A stretch of DNA of 64,000 nt from Allolobophora icterica (GCA_963556255.1 OY744611.1:2384230-2448229), one strand, 5' to 3'. Positions 24,440 through 36,160 are shown, counted from the stretch's first letter. A program made the numbers and translations. The notes: generated by a model not told the origin, from the letters alone.

Positions 24440-25790
24440 ATGGCCTTTAAGCATTCTATTGTCACTCCCCTTCTCAAAAAAGCAAACATTGACAAGGAAA
24501 ACCTATCCAACTACCGCCCAATCTCCCATCTTTCCTTTCTATCAAAATTAACTGAACGATTTGTACTTTCTCGGCTAAATGACTACCTCTCTTCGAATTC
24601 ACTTCTTAACCCCCACCAATCTGGCTTCACTAAACACTACTCCACAGAAACTTTACTTGCCTCTCTGTACAATAAACTGGTCTCTGCCGTCAGCCATCAG
24701 CAAGTCTCTTGCCTCTGTCTTCTCGACATCTCCGCCGCATTCGACACCATTGATCACAACCTCCTTCTTCAACGACTATCTTCTTGGTTTGGCGTCTCTG
24801 GCACTGCTCTACTTTGGTTCCAGTCCTACTTATCTTCCCGATCCTTTTCTGTTAGTCTCCAGCCAATGCTCACAACCCCTCCCTCTTTCCTGTGGTGTCC
24901 CTCAAGGCTCCGTCCTGGGTCCACTACTTTTCATCCTTTATACCACTCCTTTAAGTCATCTCATACAATCCTCCTCTGTCGACCACCATCTCAATGGAGA
25001 TGACACCCAACTCTTCATATCCTTCTCCCCAGTCTCTTTTTCCACAACAACTCAACGTGGTTAACGTTATTTCACAGTGGATGTCATCCAATCTCCTCTG
25101 CCTTAACCCTTCCAAAACCGAATTCATCATCCTAGGCCTTCCTGATCAAATAAAGAAAATCCCTGATCCATCCATAAACCTTTCGACTAACTCATCGTCT
25201 CTCAACTTCACCTCTGACTCCCCTGCTCGCAATCTTGGTGTTATTTTTTATCCACACCTCTCCTTCTCTAACCACATCTCCAACCTCTCGCGCTCCTGCT
25301 TCATGCACATTCCAGACCTCCGACGCATACGACCCATGCTCGACCTTAAAACTGCCTCCCCCATTCCTACCTCCATTGTTCATTCGAAACTTGATTACTG
25401 CAATTCTCTTTTTTTCCCTCAACCTTGAATCCACTCAAATCAAGCGTCTACAGCTTATTCAAAACTCACTAGCCAGAGCTGTCACTAGAACACCCAAGCA
25501 TCATCATATCACTCCCATCCTCATATCACTCCATTGGCTAAAAATCCCAGAGCGAATCCACTACAAAGTCCTATCACTAACCTACAACTCCCTACAATAT
25601 TCCCAGCCCAAGTACCTTCGTGATTTCTTCACCATTCAGACAACCCGCTCCACTCGATCATCTTCCTATCTCAGTCTTTCTCGACCCCCAGTCACTACTT
25701 ATCTCAAGTTCTCCAACCGAGCCATATCCATCACAGCACCACGCCTCTGGAATGATCTCCCCCTGAATTTCGCAGTTTCTTAGTGCCTCC
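24440..25790 (+). pseudogene. L2-like reverse transcriptase, frameshifted
   Basis: Frame 1 (24440-25003) codes VTPLLKKANIDKENLSNYRP, FLSKLTERFVLSRL, HQSGFTKHYSTETLL and LLDISAAFDTIDHNLL. A shift then gives CGVPQGSVLGPLLFILY (about 24890-24945) followed by GDDTQLF in place of FADDTQLF. Frames at 24994-25428 and 25235-25783 carry LNPSKTEFIILGLP, LDYCNSLFF, LIQNSLARAV, ISLHWLKIPERIHYKVLSL and APRLWNDLPLNF. At least three frame breaks and a mutated catalytic motif make it dead. Confidence 0.8.
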
Positions 25791-25991
25791 ATCATCATTG
25801 CAACCCGTCCTTCATCCTCATCCTCATCCTCATGTTCCTCTATCTATCACCCTCGGGCTTTCCACTCAAAACTGAAGTCTCACCTTTTCAAATACTCCTA
25901 ACCTGACTCATCTGATACTTCGCCTTCCAATTCTTCTCGCCGTAAACGACACCCGCCTTGACAGCTGCTCTGCGTCACCTGATCTGGTACC

Positions 25992-26245
25992 CTGGAAATC
26001 GGACTTGGACCTCTTTTGGACTACTCTTTGGAAACCCCCTTTGATTTGGTTTGGCCTCCTGGAATTTGGACTTGGACCTCTTTTGGACTACTCTCTGGAA
26101 ACCCCCTTTGATTTGGTTTGGCCTCCTGGAAATGGGACTTGGACCTCTTTTGGACAACTCTCTGGAAACCTCCTCTGATTTGGTTTCGCCTTCTGGAAAC
26201 CGGACTTACCTCTTTTGGACTACTCACTGGAAACCCCCTCTGATC
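25992..26245 (+). repeat. 67-bp tandem repeat, about 3.8 copies
   Basis: Units start at 25992, 26059, 26126 and 26193 (CTGGAAATCGGACTTGGACC ...). They lie within the 3' part of the L2-like copy. Confidence 0.85.
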
Positions 26246-26539
26246 TGACGTAGCGCTCGTGAATAATCTGGTGCCCTGCGCTTGGCCTTCGAGTGGCGCT
26301 TTAGAAGTTTGGAGATTACGATTACGATTACGATGTTTGGCAAGAACGAAAGATTGGCTGTGGCTTTAACCTGGATAATGGTGTATTTGTAAATAGGAAT
26401 CAATATAGTCAGCTCTGTCTAATCAAATGTTAGCAGGCTTAGAGGTTCCATTTACCTAGGCAAATATTTTCCCTGCAAAGTTTTAATGTTGCAAAGCTGT
26501 GGTGACATTGAAAAGCAGTGCTATTTTTGTTGTTTTTAG

Positions 26540-26884
26540 ATTTCTATGGAAAAACTCAGAAACGTTTTGCAATCATTAGAAACAATCGAAATTTTCTCTT
26601 GGACAATATTCAGTCGAACGACAAGTTAATTGCTTCGCTGGTGTCTCTCAACTGCCTAACGGAAGAGCAAGGTCACTTGATTCAATGTCAACGTTCAAAC
26701 TGCATTAAAGGCATGACGAAAGAGCAAAGTCACTTCATTCAGCAACAACTTATAAACCGAGATAAGAACGCCGAGCTTCTGCACCTCATGAGATCATTCG
26801 ACGAGACAAAGTTTTCAAATTCTATTAAGTGTCTTCGACAAACCAAACAGAAGACGGTGGCTAGGATCATGGAGGACGGAGGAG
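26540..26884 (+). CDS. Gene A, CARD exon with internal duplication
   Basis: The 345-bp exon (phase 1 in, phase 1 out) lies between TTTTTAG and a GGAG/GTTTAT donor. Residues 64-177 of the assembled protein form a CARD: a basic start (RFAIIRNNRNFLLDN), a second helix (LIASLVSLNCLTEEQ), then NAELLHLMRSFDETKFSNSIKCLRQ and VARIMEDGGG, the classic CARD H4-H6 pattern. CARDs make homotypic contacts in apoptotic and inflammatory complexes. Compared with gene B, this copy has 57 extra bases: the LTEEQGHLIQ segment is repeated as MTKEQSHFIQ, duplicating one helix. The insert keeps frame and has no stop. It may lengthen a loop or damage the fold. The preceding intron is about 10.2 kb and full of transposons. 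Confidence 0.85.
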
Positions 26885-27246
26885 GTTTATATTCCAAATT
26901 TTATCTAAAGGCTCATGTTTCAACACAATTTTGATGTATTATTAGAATAATAGATGATCATTAAGCATTTATATCGATTTATATCAAGATCATTCCGAGA
27001 CCTTTTATGAATAATTCTGTATTTCTATAATCAATTATGCCCTATCGTGTTAGGTACTAGTCTACGGAAAATTTATTATCACAACCCCAGTGCAGATGGA
27101 GAAAACACGTGGAATAGTCTTAGTTGGACTATGGTTTCGTACAGAAGGTCATACATGTAAGAAAATACATTCAGGACAACCTCAGAATCTGGCACTATAT
27201 TATGCCACAAAGAGGAAAGTCAGTTTCTAGTGAGAATTTCACAAAC

Positions 27247-27485
27247 GTAAGGTGGCGTATAATATTTTACTTATTCCGGATATTTCTATAGCGCCTCACG
27301 AAGTCAACTACTACTCAAAGGCGCTCCCGACTACAGCATTTGATACTGTGCCGGAATTTTCACGCCGAAGGGACACGAGCAATTGCGTGTGAAGGACTTG
27401 CCCAAGGTCCGTACGCAGCGGCTAGACTGGGATTCGAACCTGCAACCCTCCGGTCACAAGGCGCCGAACTTACCACTGAGCCACC
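27247..27485 (-). mobile_element. Second SINE-like family, minus strand
   Basis: TAGCGCCTCACGAAGTC with AAAGGCGCTCCC, then GGGATTCGAACC (inverted B box) and AACTTACCACTGAGCCACC. The order fits a tRNA-derived SINE on the minus strand. It lies in gene A intron 2. Confidence 0.55.
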
Positions 27486-28160
27486 AGTGGTAAGGAAAAG
27501 AAATTCTTTAGATGCAGCTCAAGGCTTATTCAATTTTCGCATTAACTATTATATTAAACTTGAAACTGGTCTCACTGGTCCAAGGTGTTTCCTGGTCTTG
27601 CATCAAGCTACTTTGCTGACTTCTACTTTTAGCTCATCTACACTTCATTCTGCCAGGTCACATTTAGGCCCATGATCAGCTTCTTCTTGTCAGTCGTTAG
27701 TTGAACTAACGACTAACTTAGTTCCAAGTCCGGAGAAAGCGTAATTCATCGCCATTTGTCCTTTAGGGTCTTTTATCTTTATCTCAACAAGACCGTACTC
27801 CAACACAGCTTATTTCGGCGACAGTAAACAATTTTCTATCCTGGCACTTACGTTTTTACGCGAATTAAATAATTGGCGCATTAAAAATACCTGATCAATG
27901 ACGACAACGTCTTTGAAAAACATAGTCATGTTTATTATGACAAGTTCAGTGGCATATTTTGCGTATCGGTAGCGAACTTCTGTCTTGAGTTGTTTTAGAG
28001 AGACTAAAAACTGAAATCGTCACGTATCTACAACCTAAACATAGGCCTAATTCTTTATCTCAATTCGTAACTCTATTTTCGTTGTTGAAATTAAACAGCA
28101 GTTAACTAGGGTTACGTCGAAAAAAAATTAGTTTGACACTTGAACTACTTTTGCTTCTAG

Positions 28161-28508
28161 AGGTTATGAACGTCGAAGTACATAATTATGGTCCTAAGTT
28201 TACACTTCATCAAAACATCGAAGATCTACGAAACAGAACCAAACGAGGGTCACATAAAACTGATGAACTCATCAGTCAACTGAATGAGGAAGGAGTAGAA
28301 ATCCTGAACGCTCAACTGGACAGACAGACTGTGGTCGTTTGGTTCTGGTGTCATTCACAAGAAGCCCTTGAACATATTCAGAAGATGTACGAATCGAATC
28401 AGCTGGGAGATATATTCACGCGTATTGAAAATTTTTCACCGTCTACTTCGGAAGTCAGCCAATCGCAAATGATCAACATTGACATAAATCAATTCAAGAA
28501 AACAGTTG
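28161..28508 (+). CDS. Gene A, TRADD-like N-terminal domain exon
   Basis: The 348-bp exon begins after TTGCTTCTAG in phase 1; its AG completes a Glu codon with the last G of the CARD exon. It encodes about 116 residues: an amphipathic part (IEDLRNRT, ISQLNEEGVEILNAQ), then a beta-strand core RQTVVVWFWCHSQEALEHI with KMYESNQLGDIF, then INIDINQFKKTV. A hydrophobic strand-helix-strand block next to a CARD resembles the TRADD-like N-terminal domain found in many invertebrate adaptor and NACHT proteins; the name rests on pattern memory and is tentative. The frame runs on to TAA at 28520, but no GT near the end gives the phase 1 that the next exon needs. A GC donor (TTG/GCAAGT, GC at 28509) does, and gene B has the same site. 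Confidence 0.78.
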
Positions 28509-28735
28509 GCAAGTCCTTATAAACATACATGTAGAGGAAATTTGAAACATGTGATCTGCATAATTATTATGGGACTTAGATTGACGAGATGGCCAAGACT
28601 AACCAAATCAGGTGGATGTTGACACGAACAACATGAATCGATATTATCGATGAATACGGCAAAAATAATGAAAATAGGGACTCTGGAGATTGTTATTGAG
28701 AGAGAAACCTTATCTACGGAGAAATAATAATATCA

Positions 28736-28945
28736 TAATCTTTTCTTTATTAATTCAAACCGACAAACGCAGTAAGATTACATTGAGATATGACAGTACA
28801 ATTATCAATATCTTAACTAAACAATCGTTATGGCAGCCATTCAAGGCGCCCGCCCGAGGGGGTTGCGGGAATCGAACCGCGTACCGCGGCGATCCTGCTG
28901 CTCTCCTGGCCGTGAGTGTTACCACTACTCTATCCCCCTCCCCAA
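28736..28945 (-). mobile_element. tRNA-derived SINE in gene A intron 3
   Basis: A full-length relative of 15205 in reverse orientation: GGGAATCGAACCGC is the inverted B box, and the 3' end TTTATTAATTCAAACCGAC precedes it on the + strand. Confidence 0.75.
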
Positions 28946-30078
28946 GGCTCAGAGAAAGCGCTTTTTAAACGTCAAACAACTTGGCGTCATGTGTTCTGCT
29001 ATGACTAAGTTAGACGAAGACATTGGAAGAAACCAGAACTAATATACAGAGGCTAAAAGTGGAAAGGTAGAGAAGCAATCACAGCAATCAAAAGTAAGTT
29101 AGAGAGAAGGATGGCGAAACTATGACACAGATACAAAATGCAAGAGAATGGATGGGAACCAATTGGACAGTTTCATTAATAATAGAGAGAATTATTATAT
29201 TATTAGTTAACAGTGAAAACCAGCAGTAGAGAAAGTCAGAATAAGACACAGAAGCGAGAGAGAGAGAGAGACTAAAACAATAAAACTAGTCAGGCCATAT
29301 GTAGGATACTTCAGCCAAGCATGGAATCCGTGAATCTGTATCTGCTCTGAAGCAAGACAGTTCAACAGGATATGAAGTTTAAAATAAAATCACATACATG
29401 ACTATGATTTATAAGATTGTAAAACTGAAATAAGACTGAAAGCATACGGCAACTTCAAATTAACTGCGACCAACTGAAAGATGAAGAGTGAACTGATGAT
29501 GCAGTTTACATGCAAAGAGCGGGTTAGACAAATCTAATATAATGATTTCTGTAAGGCACAATGCAACAATAAATGGTATCTTCAAGCGCGACAGTAGTCA
29601 AGTCATAGTCCATTAGAAGACAGTTTGAAAGACGATAGAGACGGACATTGAGTAATGTCAACATCAACAGTGAGATTAACAGTTTATTACAGATTAAGAG
29701 CGAGTTTAGATAGTTACAGGCAAAACTAAATGAATATAAACATACAATACGTTTAATAATACTTCTTACATTATAATAGAAAAATGATAAATGAATAAAC
29801 AATTGTAATTAATATTATTAATAATTTCGTTTTATTTTAGTGTTAGATCGAAGACATTCAAAGAGAAAGAGTTTTCAGATGCTAATTATGTTACTAAAGT
29901 AAAAGCTACAACAAATAAAAAAACAAAGAAATAAATATATAAAATTGAAAATTAAGCAAATTTAACAATAATCATTAATATATAAATATACAAATAAGAT
30001 AATATAAATCACAGTCCAGCATTAAATTAATTATCGTAGTTGGTAATTAATATCGCAATAATTTTGTTTTTATGTTAG

Positions 30079-31223
30079 TCGTTCGTCCAATTTCCATCAA
30101 CTTCACAAAGAGAATCTACATAGAAGGAAATGAAGGTGTGAGTGGAGTAACGAAGATACGAAATGAAATCTACGTCTTCTGTGATGTAGATCCTACTGTA
30201 ATTTGTGTCTTCGAGGATTTAAATCCATTTTGTCTTCAGAAGAAAATCGAAATAAAAGAGATTAAATCTGCCTGGGGCTTTGCATCCAGTGTGAAGGAAA
30301 ATTGTCTTTACGTATCTGACTATGAAGAGAAATGCGTCTGGAAGATAAAAATAGAAACAGATGACGAATACAAAATCATCAAATGGCTGACCGCTGATTA
30401 TGAGCCATATAAACTGTCATTGTGCAGTGATGATCAGTTGTTGGTGGTCGATCGCTCATCGTCCAGTCTGAATATCTACGGATCAGACGCAGAACTTCGT
30501 CGATCCATTCAGTTACCAAGAGAAATCGGGTACCCAATTAATGCAGTGGAAACATCCGTCGGGAATTTCATTATCTGTCACTATGAATATGAGGAGGAGG
30601 AGGAGGAGGAGAAGGAGGAGGAGGAGGAGGAGAAGCAGTGGGTGGAAGAAAAAGAGGGAGTGAGGGGGTCAGTGGAGAAGGAGGAGGAGGAAAATGAGAA
30701 GGAGAAGAATGAGGAAGAAGAGAGTGAGTGGGTGAAAAAAGAGGAAGAGAGTGAGTCAAGAGGGAGAAATTCGATGGAAGTGGAGCAGAAGGAAGTGGAG
30801 GAGGAAGAGGAGGAGCAGGAGGAAGAGAGGAGAAAGACGGAGTGTGTTGAAGAGAAAAAGAGGGAGAGTGGGTTAATTGGGAGAAAGAGTGGAAGACATT
30901 ATTTCGTAAGTGAACTGACCAAAGATGGACAGACAGTCATCCGTCGTTTTATTTCTTCAAATGAAACACAGAAACTGAATTATCTTACTCATCTCTCACT
31001 CAGTTCAGACGATCGAGTGTTTGTGGCTGACAATGGGAATGGCAGAGTGATTCTCTTGGATTCCGATCTTAAATGGAATCGAATTCTTTGTCCAACGAAA
31101 GAAGAAACAGAAGAAGTGGATAACCATAATCCATATAATATGTGCTACGACGAAGAAAAGAAACAACTGATCGTCGGAGGACAGAGTTTTGGAGATGGAG
31201 TCAATGTTTACGCTTTGAGTTGA
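30079..31223 (+). CDS. Gene A, terminal exon: NHL-type beta-propeller with acidic insert
   Basis: The last exon starts after TATGTTAG in phase 1 and ends at TGA (31221-31223), encoding 380 residues. Repeating strand units mark a six-bladed propeller: VSGVTKIRNEIYVFC, NCLYVSDYEEKCVWKI, LSLCSDDQLLVVDRSS, VGNFIICHY, LSLSSDDRVFVADNGNGR with VILLDSDLKWNRIL, and a last blade YNMCYDEEKKQLIVGG. Units of the form DxxxVxVaDxxNxRV match NHL repeats, usually ligand- or RNA-binding platforms (as in TRIM-NHL proteins). From about 30587 to 30890 the sequence is GAG/GAA-rich and codes about 100 Glu/Lys-rich residues in a loop between blades four and five; gene B has a much shorter version. No canonical AATAAA was seen close downstream. 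Confidence 0.88.
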
Positions 31224-31392
31224 AGATAAACTCACTTTTCATTCACAGATTCTGACAAATTTACAAATATCCCTTCTTATAATTTCGATATATCCAATCA
31301 CTCTACTAGTTTGCATTGATGTTTCTAATAATGCTAATAACCGATCCAAACAGAAATATTTGGTTGTTGCTACATTCTAAAATTTGGTAAAA

Positions 31393-32050
31393 TCACATAC
31401 AAGTAAGGCGAATAGAGAATTTTGCGATAAGTATGAAACGAATCGAGTGTGAAGTAGCTATTATAATTGTAACCGAACAATATGTAGCGCAACTCGAATC
31501 AGCGGCGCTCTCGACCCGCATCATTGCCAGCACCGGCAAAAGAAGGGTTTTCGAATGTCTACGGAAGTGAAGAGGAGAGAGGGCAAGAAACTCTTGGCGG
31601 AGGGACTGGGGAAGACTAAGTCCCAGGGAGAAGGGCCCACATAAGCCAAGCTCCTGTTTCGGCCGTGGAAGAGTGCATGCGAGGAACAACCATAAGACCA
31701 CGGGCCGAGGATTGCAAGGAGGCCCTGTCGTGCAAGGAAGAAACCGAGATGCAGAAATTCATTAGGTAAGGCAGTTGCGCATGAGGGTGATGGTTTTGAA
31801 CTGAATTCTCTTTTTGACAGGAAGCCAGTGGAGGGAGTCGCGCATAAAGACGGAGATGTGGGTCAACTTAAGAATAACATCTAACTTACATGTAAAAGTC
31901 GAGAAGCAGCATTAAGAATAGACTGAAGGGTGTGCATATTGGATGAAGAAACGCCAATGTACAAAGTCATTGCCAAAGTCAACGCGAGTGCAGATCAAGG
32001 CGTGGACCAGAGTAGTGACATAGTGACTATTGTTTTTTGAGAGCAGCGAA
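31393..32050 (-). pseudogene. L2-like reverse transcriptase C-terminal remnant
   Basis: The minus strand holds diverged VHALICTRVD-like sequence (about 31985-32030), a GASTLKST region and SLPPEFLALSP-type C-terminal traces (31393-31701). It starts about 200 bp after gene A ends. Confidence 0.45.
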
Positions 32051-32490
32051 ATAATGATTCCTTAAATATTATGTCTCATTAAAGCACAAATTAGGTCAGT
32101 TTGTAATTATTATTTATATTTTTATTATGATTATTATACCACCACTTCAAATGACTCGTCACGGTCTATGGCACTAGGTAATGCGAATGGCCTATGTTGA
32201 TTGGTTGAATCCTAGGGTCGTTTATTGTTAACGAAACCACAGGACGATTTATTAATTAAAACTGCCGCCCGTGTCGTCTGCAGCGGGGCAAATCTGGCTT
32301 AGGAAACACCGGAAACACCAATAACATGTTGGAGAAATGCCTGGTGGTTTAATCATCAAATTCTATGGTAAATAAAGGTAAGGTGTTTATGATAAGCGTG
32401 AGGTAAGGAGAGAAAGACGAAAGTTATGACAACAACAGAAACCAAATGTACAATTAGGATTAGGGAACAATTGTGTTTCATAATAGGCAT

Positions 32491-34180
32491 AATAGACACC
32501 ATTCTGGGCGTCAAGTGATCAATACCTCTGATCAAGGCTAACCGTGTTGGAGACCTCTAACTAACCTAGCCGAGGAATAGACACCATTCTGGGCGTCAAG
32601 TGATCAATACCTCTGATCAAGGCTAACCGTGTTGGAGACCTCTAACTAACCTAGCCGAGGAATAGACACCATTCTGGACATCAAGTGATCAATACCTCTG
32701 ATCAAGGCTAACCGTGTTGGAGACCTCTAACTAACCTAGCCGAGGAATAGACACCATTCTGGGCGTCAAGTGATCAATACCTCTGATCAAGGCTAACCGT
32801 GTTGGAGACCTCTAACTAACCTAGCCGAGGAATAGACACCATTCTGGACATCAAGTGGTCAATACCTCTGATCAAGGCTAACTGTGTTGGAGACCTCTAA
32901 CTAACCTAGCCGAGGAATAGACACCATTCTGGACATCAAGTGATCAATACCTCTGATCAAGGCTAACCGTGTTGGAGACCTCTAACTAACCTAGCCGAGG
33001 AATAGACACCATTCTGGGCGTCAAGTGATCAATACCTCTGATCAAGGCTAACCGTGTTGGAGACCTCTAACTAACCTAGCCGAGGAATAGACACCATTCT
33101 GGACATCAAGTGGTCAATACCTCTGATCAAGGCTAACCGTGTTGGAGACCTCTAACTAACCTAGCCGAGGAATAGACACCATTCTGGGCGTCAAGTGATC
33201 AATACCTCTGATCAAGGCTAACCGTGTTGGAGACCTCTAACTAACCTAGCCGAGGAATAGACACCATTCTGGACATCAAGTGATCAATACCTCTGATCAA
33301 GGCTAACCGTGTTGGAGACCTCTAACTAACCTAGCCGAGGAATAGACACCATTCTGGACATCAAGTGATCAATACCTCTGATCAAGGCTAACCGTGTTGG
33401 AGACCTCTAACTAACCTAGCCGAGGAATAGACACCATTCTGGACATCAAGTGATCAATACCTCTGATCAAGGCTAACCGTGTTGGAGACCTCTAACTAAC
33501 CTAGCCGAGGAATAGACACCATTCTGGACATCAAGTGGTCAATACCTCTGATCAAGGCTAACCGTGTTGGAGACCTCTAACTAACCTAGCCGAGGAATAG
33601 ACACCATTCTGGGCGTCAAGTGATCAATACCTCTGATCAAGGCTAACCGTGTTGGAGACCTCTAACTAACCTAGCCGAGGAATAGACACCATTCTGGACA
33701 TCAAGTGATCAATACCTCTGATCAAGGCTAACCGTGTTGGAGACCTCTAACTAACCTAGCCGAGGAATAGACACCATTCTGGACATCAAGTGATCAATAC
33801 CTCTGATCAAGGCTAACCGTGTTGGAGACCTCTAACTAACCTAGCCGAGGAATAGACACCATTCTGGACATCAAGTGATCAATACCTCTGATCAAGGCTA
33901 ACCGTGTTGGAGACCTCTAACTAACCTAGCCGAGGAATAGACACCATTCTGGACATCAAGTGATCAATACCTCTGATCAAGGCTAACCGTGTTGGAGACC
34001 TCTAACTAACCTAGCCGAGGAATAGACACCATTCTGGGCATCAAGTGATCAATACCTCTGATCAAGGCTAACCGCGTTGGAGATCTCTAACTAACCTAGC
34101 CGAGGAATAGACAACATTCTGGGCATCAAATGATCAATACCTCTAATCAAGGCTAACCGCGTTGGAGACCTCTAACTAAC
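32491..34180. repeat. 85-bp satellite, 20 copies
   Basis: A unit starting AATAGACACCATTCTGG repeats every 85 bases from 32491 to 34180. Variants occur at one site: GGGCGTCAAGTGATC, GGACATCAAGTGATC and GGACATCAAGTGGTC. The last two units are more diverged. Copies are otherwise almost identical, so the array is young or homogenised. Confidence 0.97.
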
Positions 34181-34439
34181 ACGTCGTTGTGATCTCATAT
34201 TTCTTAGTTGAATCGATTGGCGACTGCATCACCAAAAAGCAGATAAAAATTCTTGCGGCCTTTGTAAATCTGCTTTCTAACATAGCAATCGTGATCAGAG
34301 GCGCAAACCTGTTTGCTTTGAGGCAGTAGTATGGAGGCACTCACGACGGCGACGTGCGAAGTTTCAATGCAGTGGCAATGCAGCATTAAAATTCCAGCTG
34401 TTCGCCGCCATGTAGCTCATCGCGATTTATTCTCTGTAC

Positions 34440-35740
34440 TTCAAAATATCTAAAAAGCCCAAACGAAATTAATAAAAAAGCAATTTACAAATTATGGAAA
34501 TAAATTAAAACACTCCGAATACAAGCCGACAGGAATTATTACGCAGCTGAGTTCTGTATAAATACATTAAATAGAAATAACCTAAAAAAAACTTGGTCTC
34601 TTTTACGAACCATTATTGGGAAAGGAGACACCCAGGATTCTAATATTCCTACCCTGATAATAAATAGGGAAAAAACAAAAGACCCCAAACAATAGGAAAT
34701 ACGTTTAACAACTACTTCACAGGCATTGCACAATTCCTGGCTAATAAGATTCCTAATACCTTCTTCTCTTTCAGGCGTTTATGAAACCTACTCATGCGAA
34801 CTCATTTGGACTTAGGGCCTATTACAACCTCTCCACAATAAATTGTGAGTTTGGGAAGCTCTTTTCCCTGCTCTCACAGCAAAGGAGTCGATGATATCGA
34901 CCCAATCATTGCCTTCCATCCCTACCTTATGTAGCTCCTCCTCTTACATAAATTATTATCTTCTTCATTTAGTTCGGGAGTTTCCCCTCAAGTATTAAAA
35001 ATTGCTCAGGTTGTTCCAGTATTAAAACAGGGTTCTAGAGAAGAAGTTTCAACTACAAGTCTATCTCGGTTCTACCTTCCTTTTCAAACTCTTTTTGAAA
35101 AGCTGCTGTATGGGCGTTTTAATAGTTTTATTGCTAAGAAATATACAATTTTCCTCCCAACTTGGTTTTCAATCGGAGCACTCCTTCTACATGCCTCTAT
35201 TTAGTATGCAAGCTACAATTTAAAATGCAAAATAGAGAATAACGAATTCGCCTTAGGAATCTTCTTTGACTTAACTAAAGCTTACGACACTGTGATTCAC
35301 AACATTTTATTAAATAAGCTAAATGGTGTTGGATTAAGAGGCACTCGATAAAAATGGTTCGCCAGTTATCTTGAAAGCCGCTTGAAAATTGTAAGTAATG
35401 ATGGAATCTTCTCGGATTTGCGGTAGATACAACATGGAGTCCACCAGGAATCGAAGCTGGGGCCATTTCTCTTCTTAATCTACATCAATGACCTTCCTAA
35501 TGTTTCTCCGAGTATGTTTTATTATTTTGTTCGCCGACGATTCTGATGTACTTTGTTCTCATACTATAGCCAAATTCACCAAAGTGGGTTATATGGTCTT
35601 CAGCTAAATCATAGTTCTGAGTGCATATTGTCGAGTCCTTAGTTAAGATAAAAGAAGGTGTAATTTCCTCTTTTGATCCACCAAATAATGATAAATGATT
35701 AGCGTCTATACGTTATGCAATTCTACCCAGGTGACGCTGC
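34440..35740 (+). pseudogene. Decayed non-LTR reverse transcriptase
   Basis: Linker-like NRNNLKKTWSLLRTIIGKGD (about 34570), NTFNNYFTGIAQFLANKIP, then FDLTKAYDTVIH (about 35267) and FADDSDVL (about 35530) in different frames with many stops. Motif order fits a CR1/Jockey-type enzyme. Confidence 0.6.
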
Positions 35741-35949
35741 TTAGCGGGGTCCACTACCCGTCCTGTGTCACCTGTGTACCCAAACTAAACAAATTGTTTC
35801 GCCTGTTTCTTGTTTGCCTTGTTTACTTGTTTAGTTTGAATATCGAGTAGAAGACTGATTGCCTGAGTAAAAAATTGCTAACCGCTGTTTGGTGTAGGAC
35901 TGTAGGCTTAAATCAACATAGTCTATTATAAATCTAGACGCGAGAGTCT

Positions 35950-36160
35950 GTATTAGTTAGTTCTTAAATATCATCCTATTGATGAAAGTTTGCGCATCAA
36001 GTTATCTGCAGGTGGGATGGTACGGCTATGAGCCCGATGACGAAGGTTAAAGTTTGTAGTTTTGATGGTGGAAGAGCTTTGACAGAGTAGGTCATGTAAT
36101 TCATGGCCTTTATCCGCTAAGATCGATGAGAAGAGGCATGACTCGGCCTTCAAGAAAAAC
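35950..36160 (-). pseudogene. Reverse transcriptase C-terminal fragment
   Basis: ESCLFSSILADKGHELHDLL and SRTIPPADNLMRKLSSI match the C terminus of the fragment at 49731 (RLFAAVRNIQGHVLHDLL ... IPTADCLSRK). Confidence 0.6.

Larger units (their letters stand above)
24000..26335 (+). mobile_element. L2-like retrotransposon copy, frameshifted
   Basis: Contains the palm and C terminus of an L2-type enzyme, a 67-bp tandem repeat at 25992-26245, then the 3' end GCGCTCGTGAATAATCTGG with TTTAGAAGTTTGGAG and GATTACGATTACGATTACG. The endonuclease part is missing or scrambled. It lies in gene A intron 1, about 200 bp before the CARD exon. Confidence 0.75.
16163..31223 (+). other. Gene A, assembled locus (four recognised exons)
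   Basis: Joining the four exons gives 2025 bases, 674 codons plus stop, with no internal stop and every junction in phase. Domain order: F-box-like 1-62, CARD about 64-177, TRADD-like about 179-293, propeller 295-674. Introns are about 10.2 kb, 1.3 kb and 1.6 kb. Intron 1 holds nested DNA transposons and an L2-like copy; intron 2 a tRNA-derived SINE; intron 3 another SINE. The amino terminus is missing, so the real protein is longer. Function is inferred only from domains: a cytosolic scaffold bringing CARD partners and propeller ligands together, perhaps with a SKP1-cullin ligase. Expression and exact splicing are untested. Confidence 0.75.

Noticed and set aside
27340..27675. 111-codon plus-strand frame
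   Set aside because: Half of it is an inverted SINE-like sequence.
28505..28522. Natural end of gene A at the TAA after the TRADD-like domain
   Set aside because: A phase-correct GC donor in both paralogues, followed by an open propeller exon, makes splicing more likely; a short isoform remains possible.
28850..28940. tRNA gene on the minus strand
   Set aside because: Same SINE family as 15205.
30571..30759. Pro/Ser-rich minus-strand frame
   Set aside because: Shadow of the Glu-rich insert of gene A.
32491..34180. CRISPR array
   Set aside because: Directly abutting 85-bp units without unique spacers, in an animal genome.
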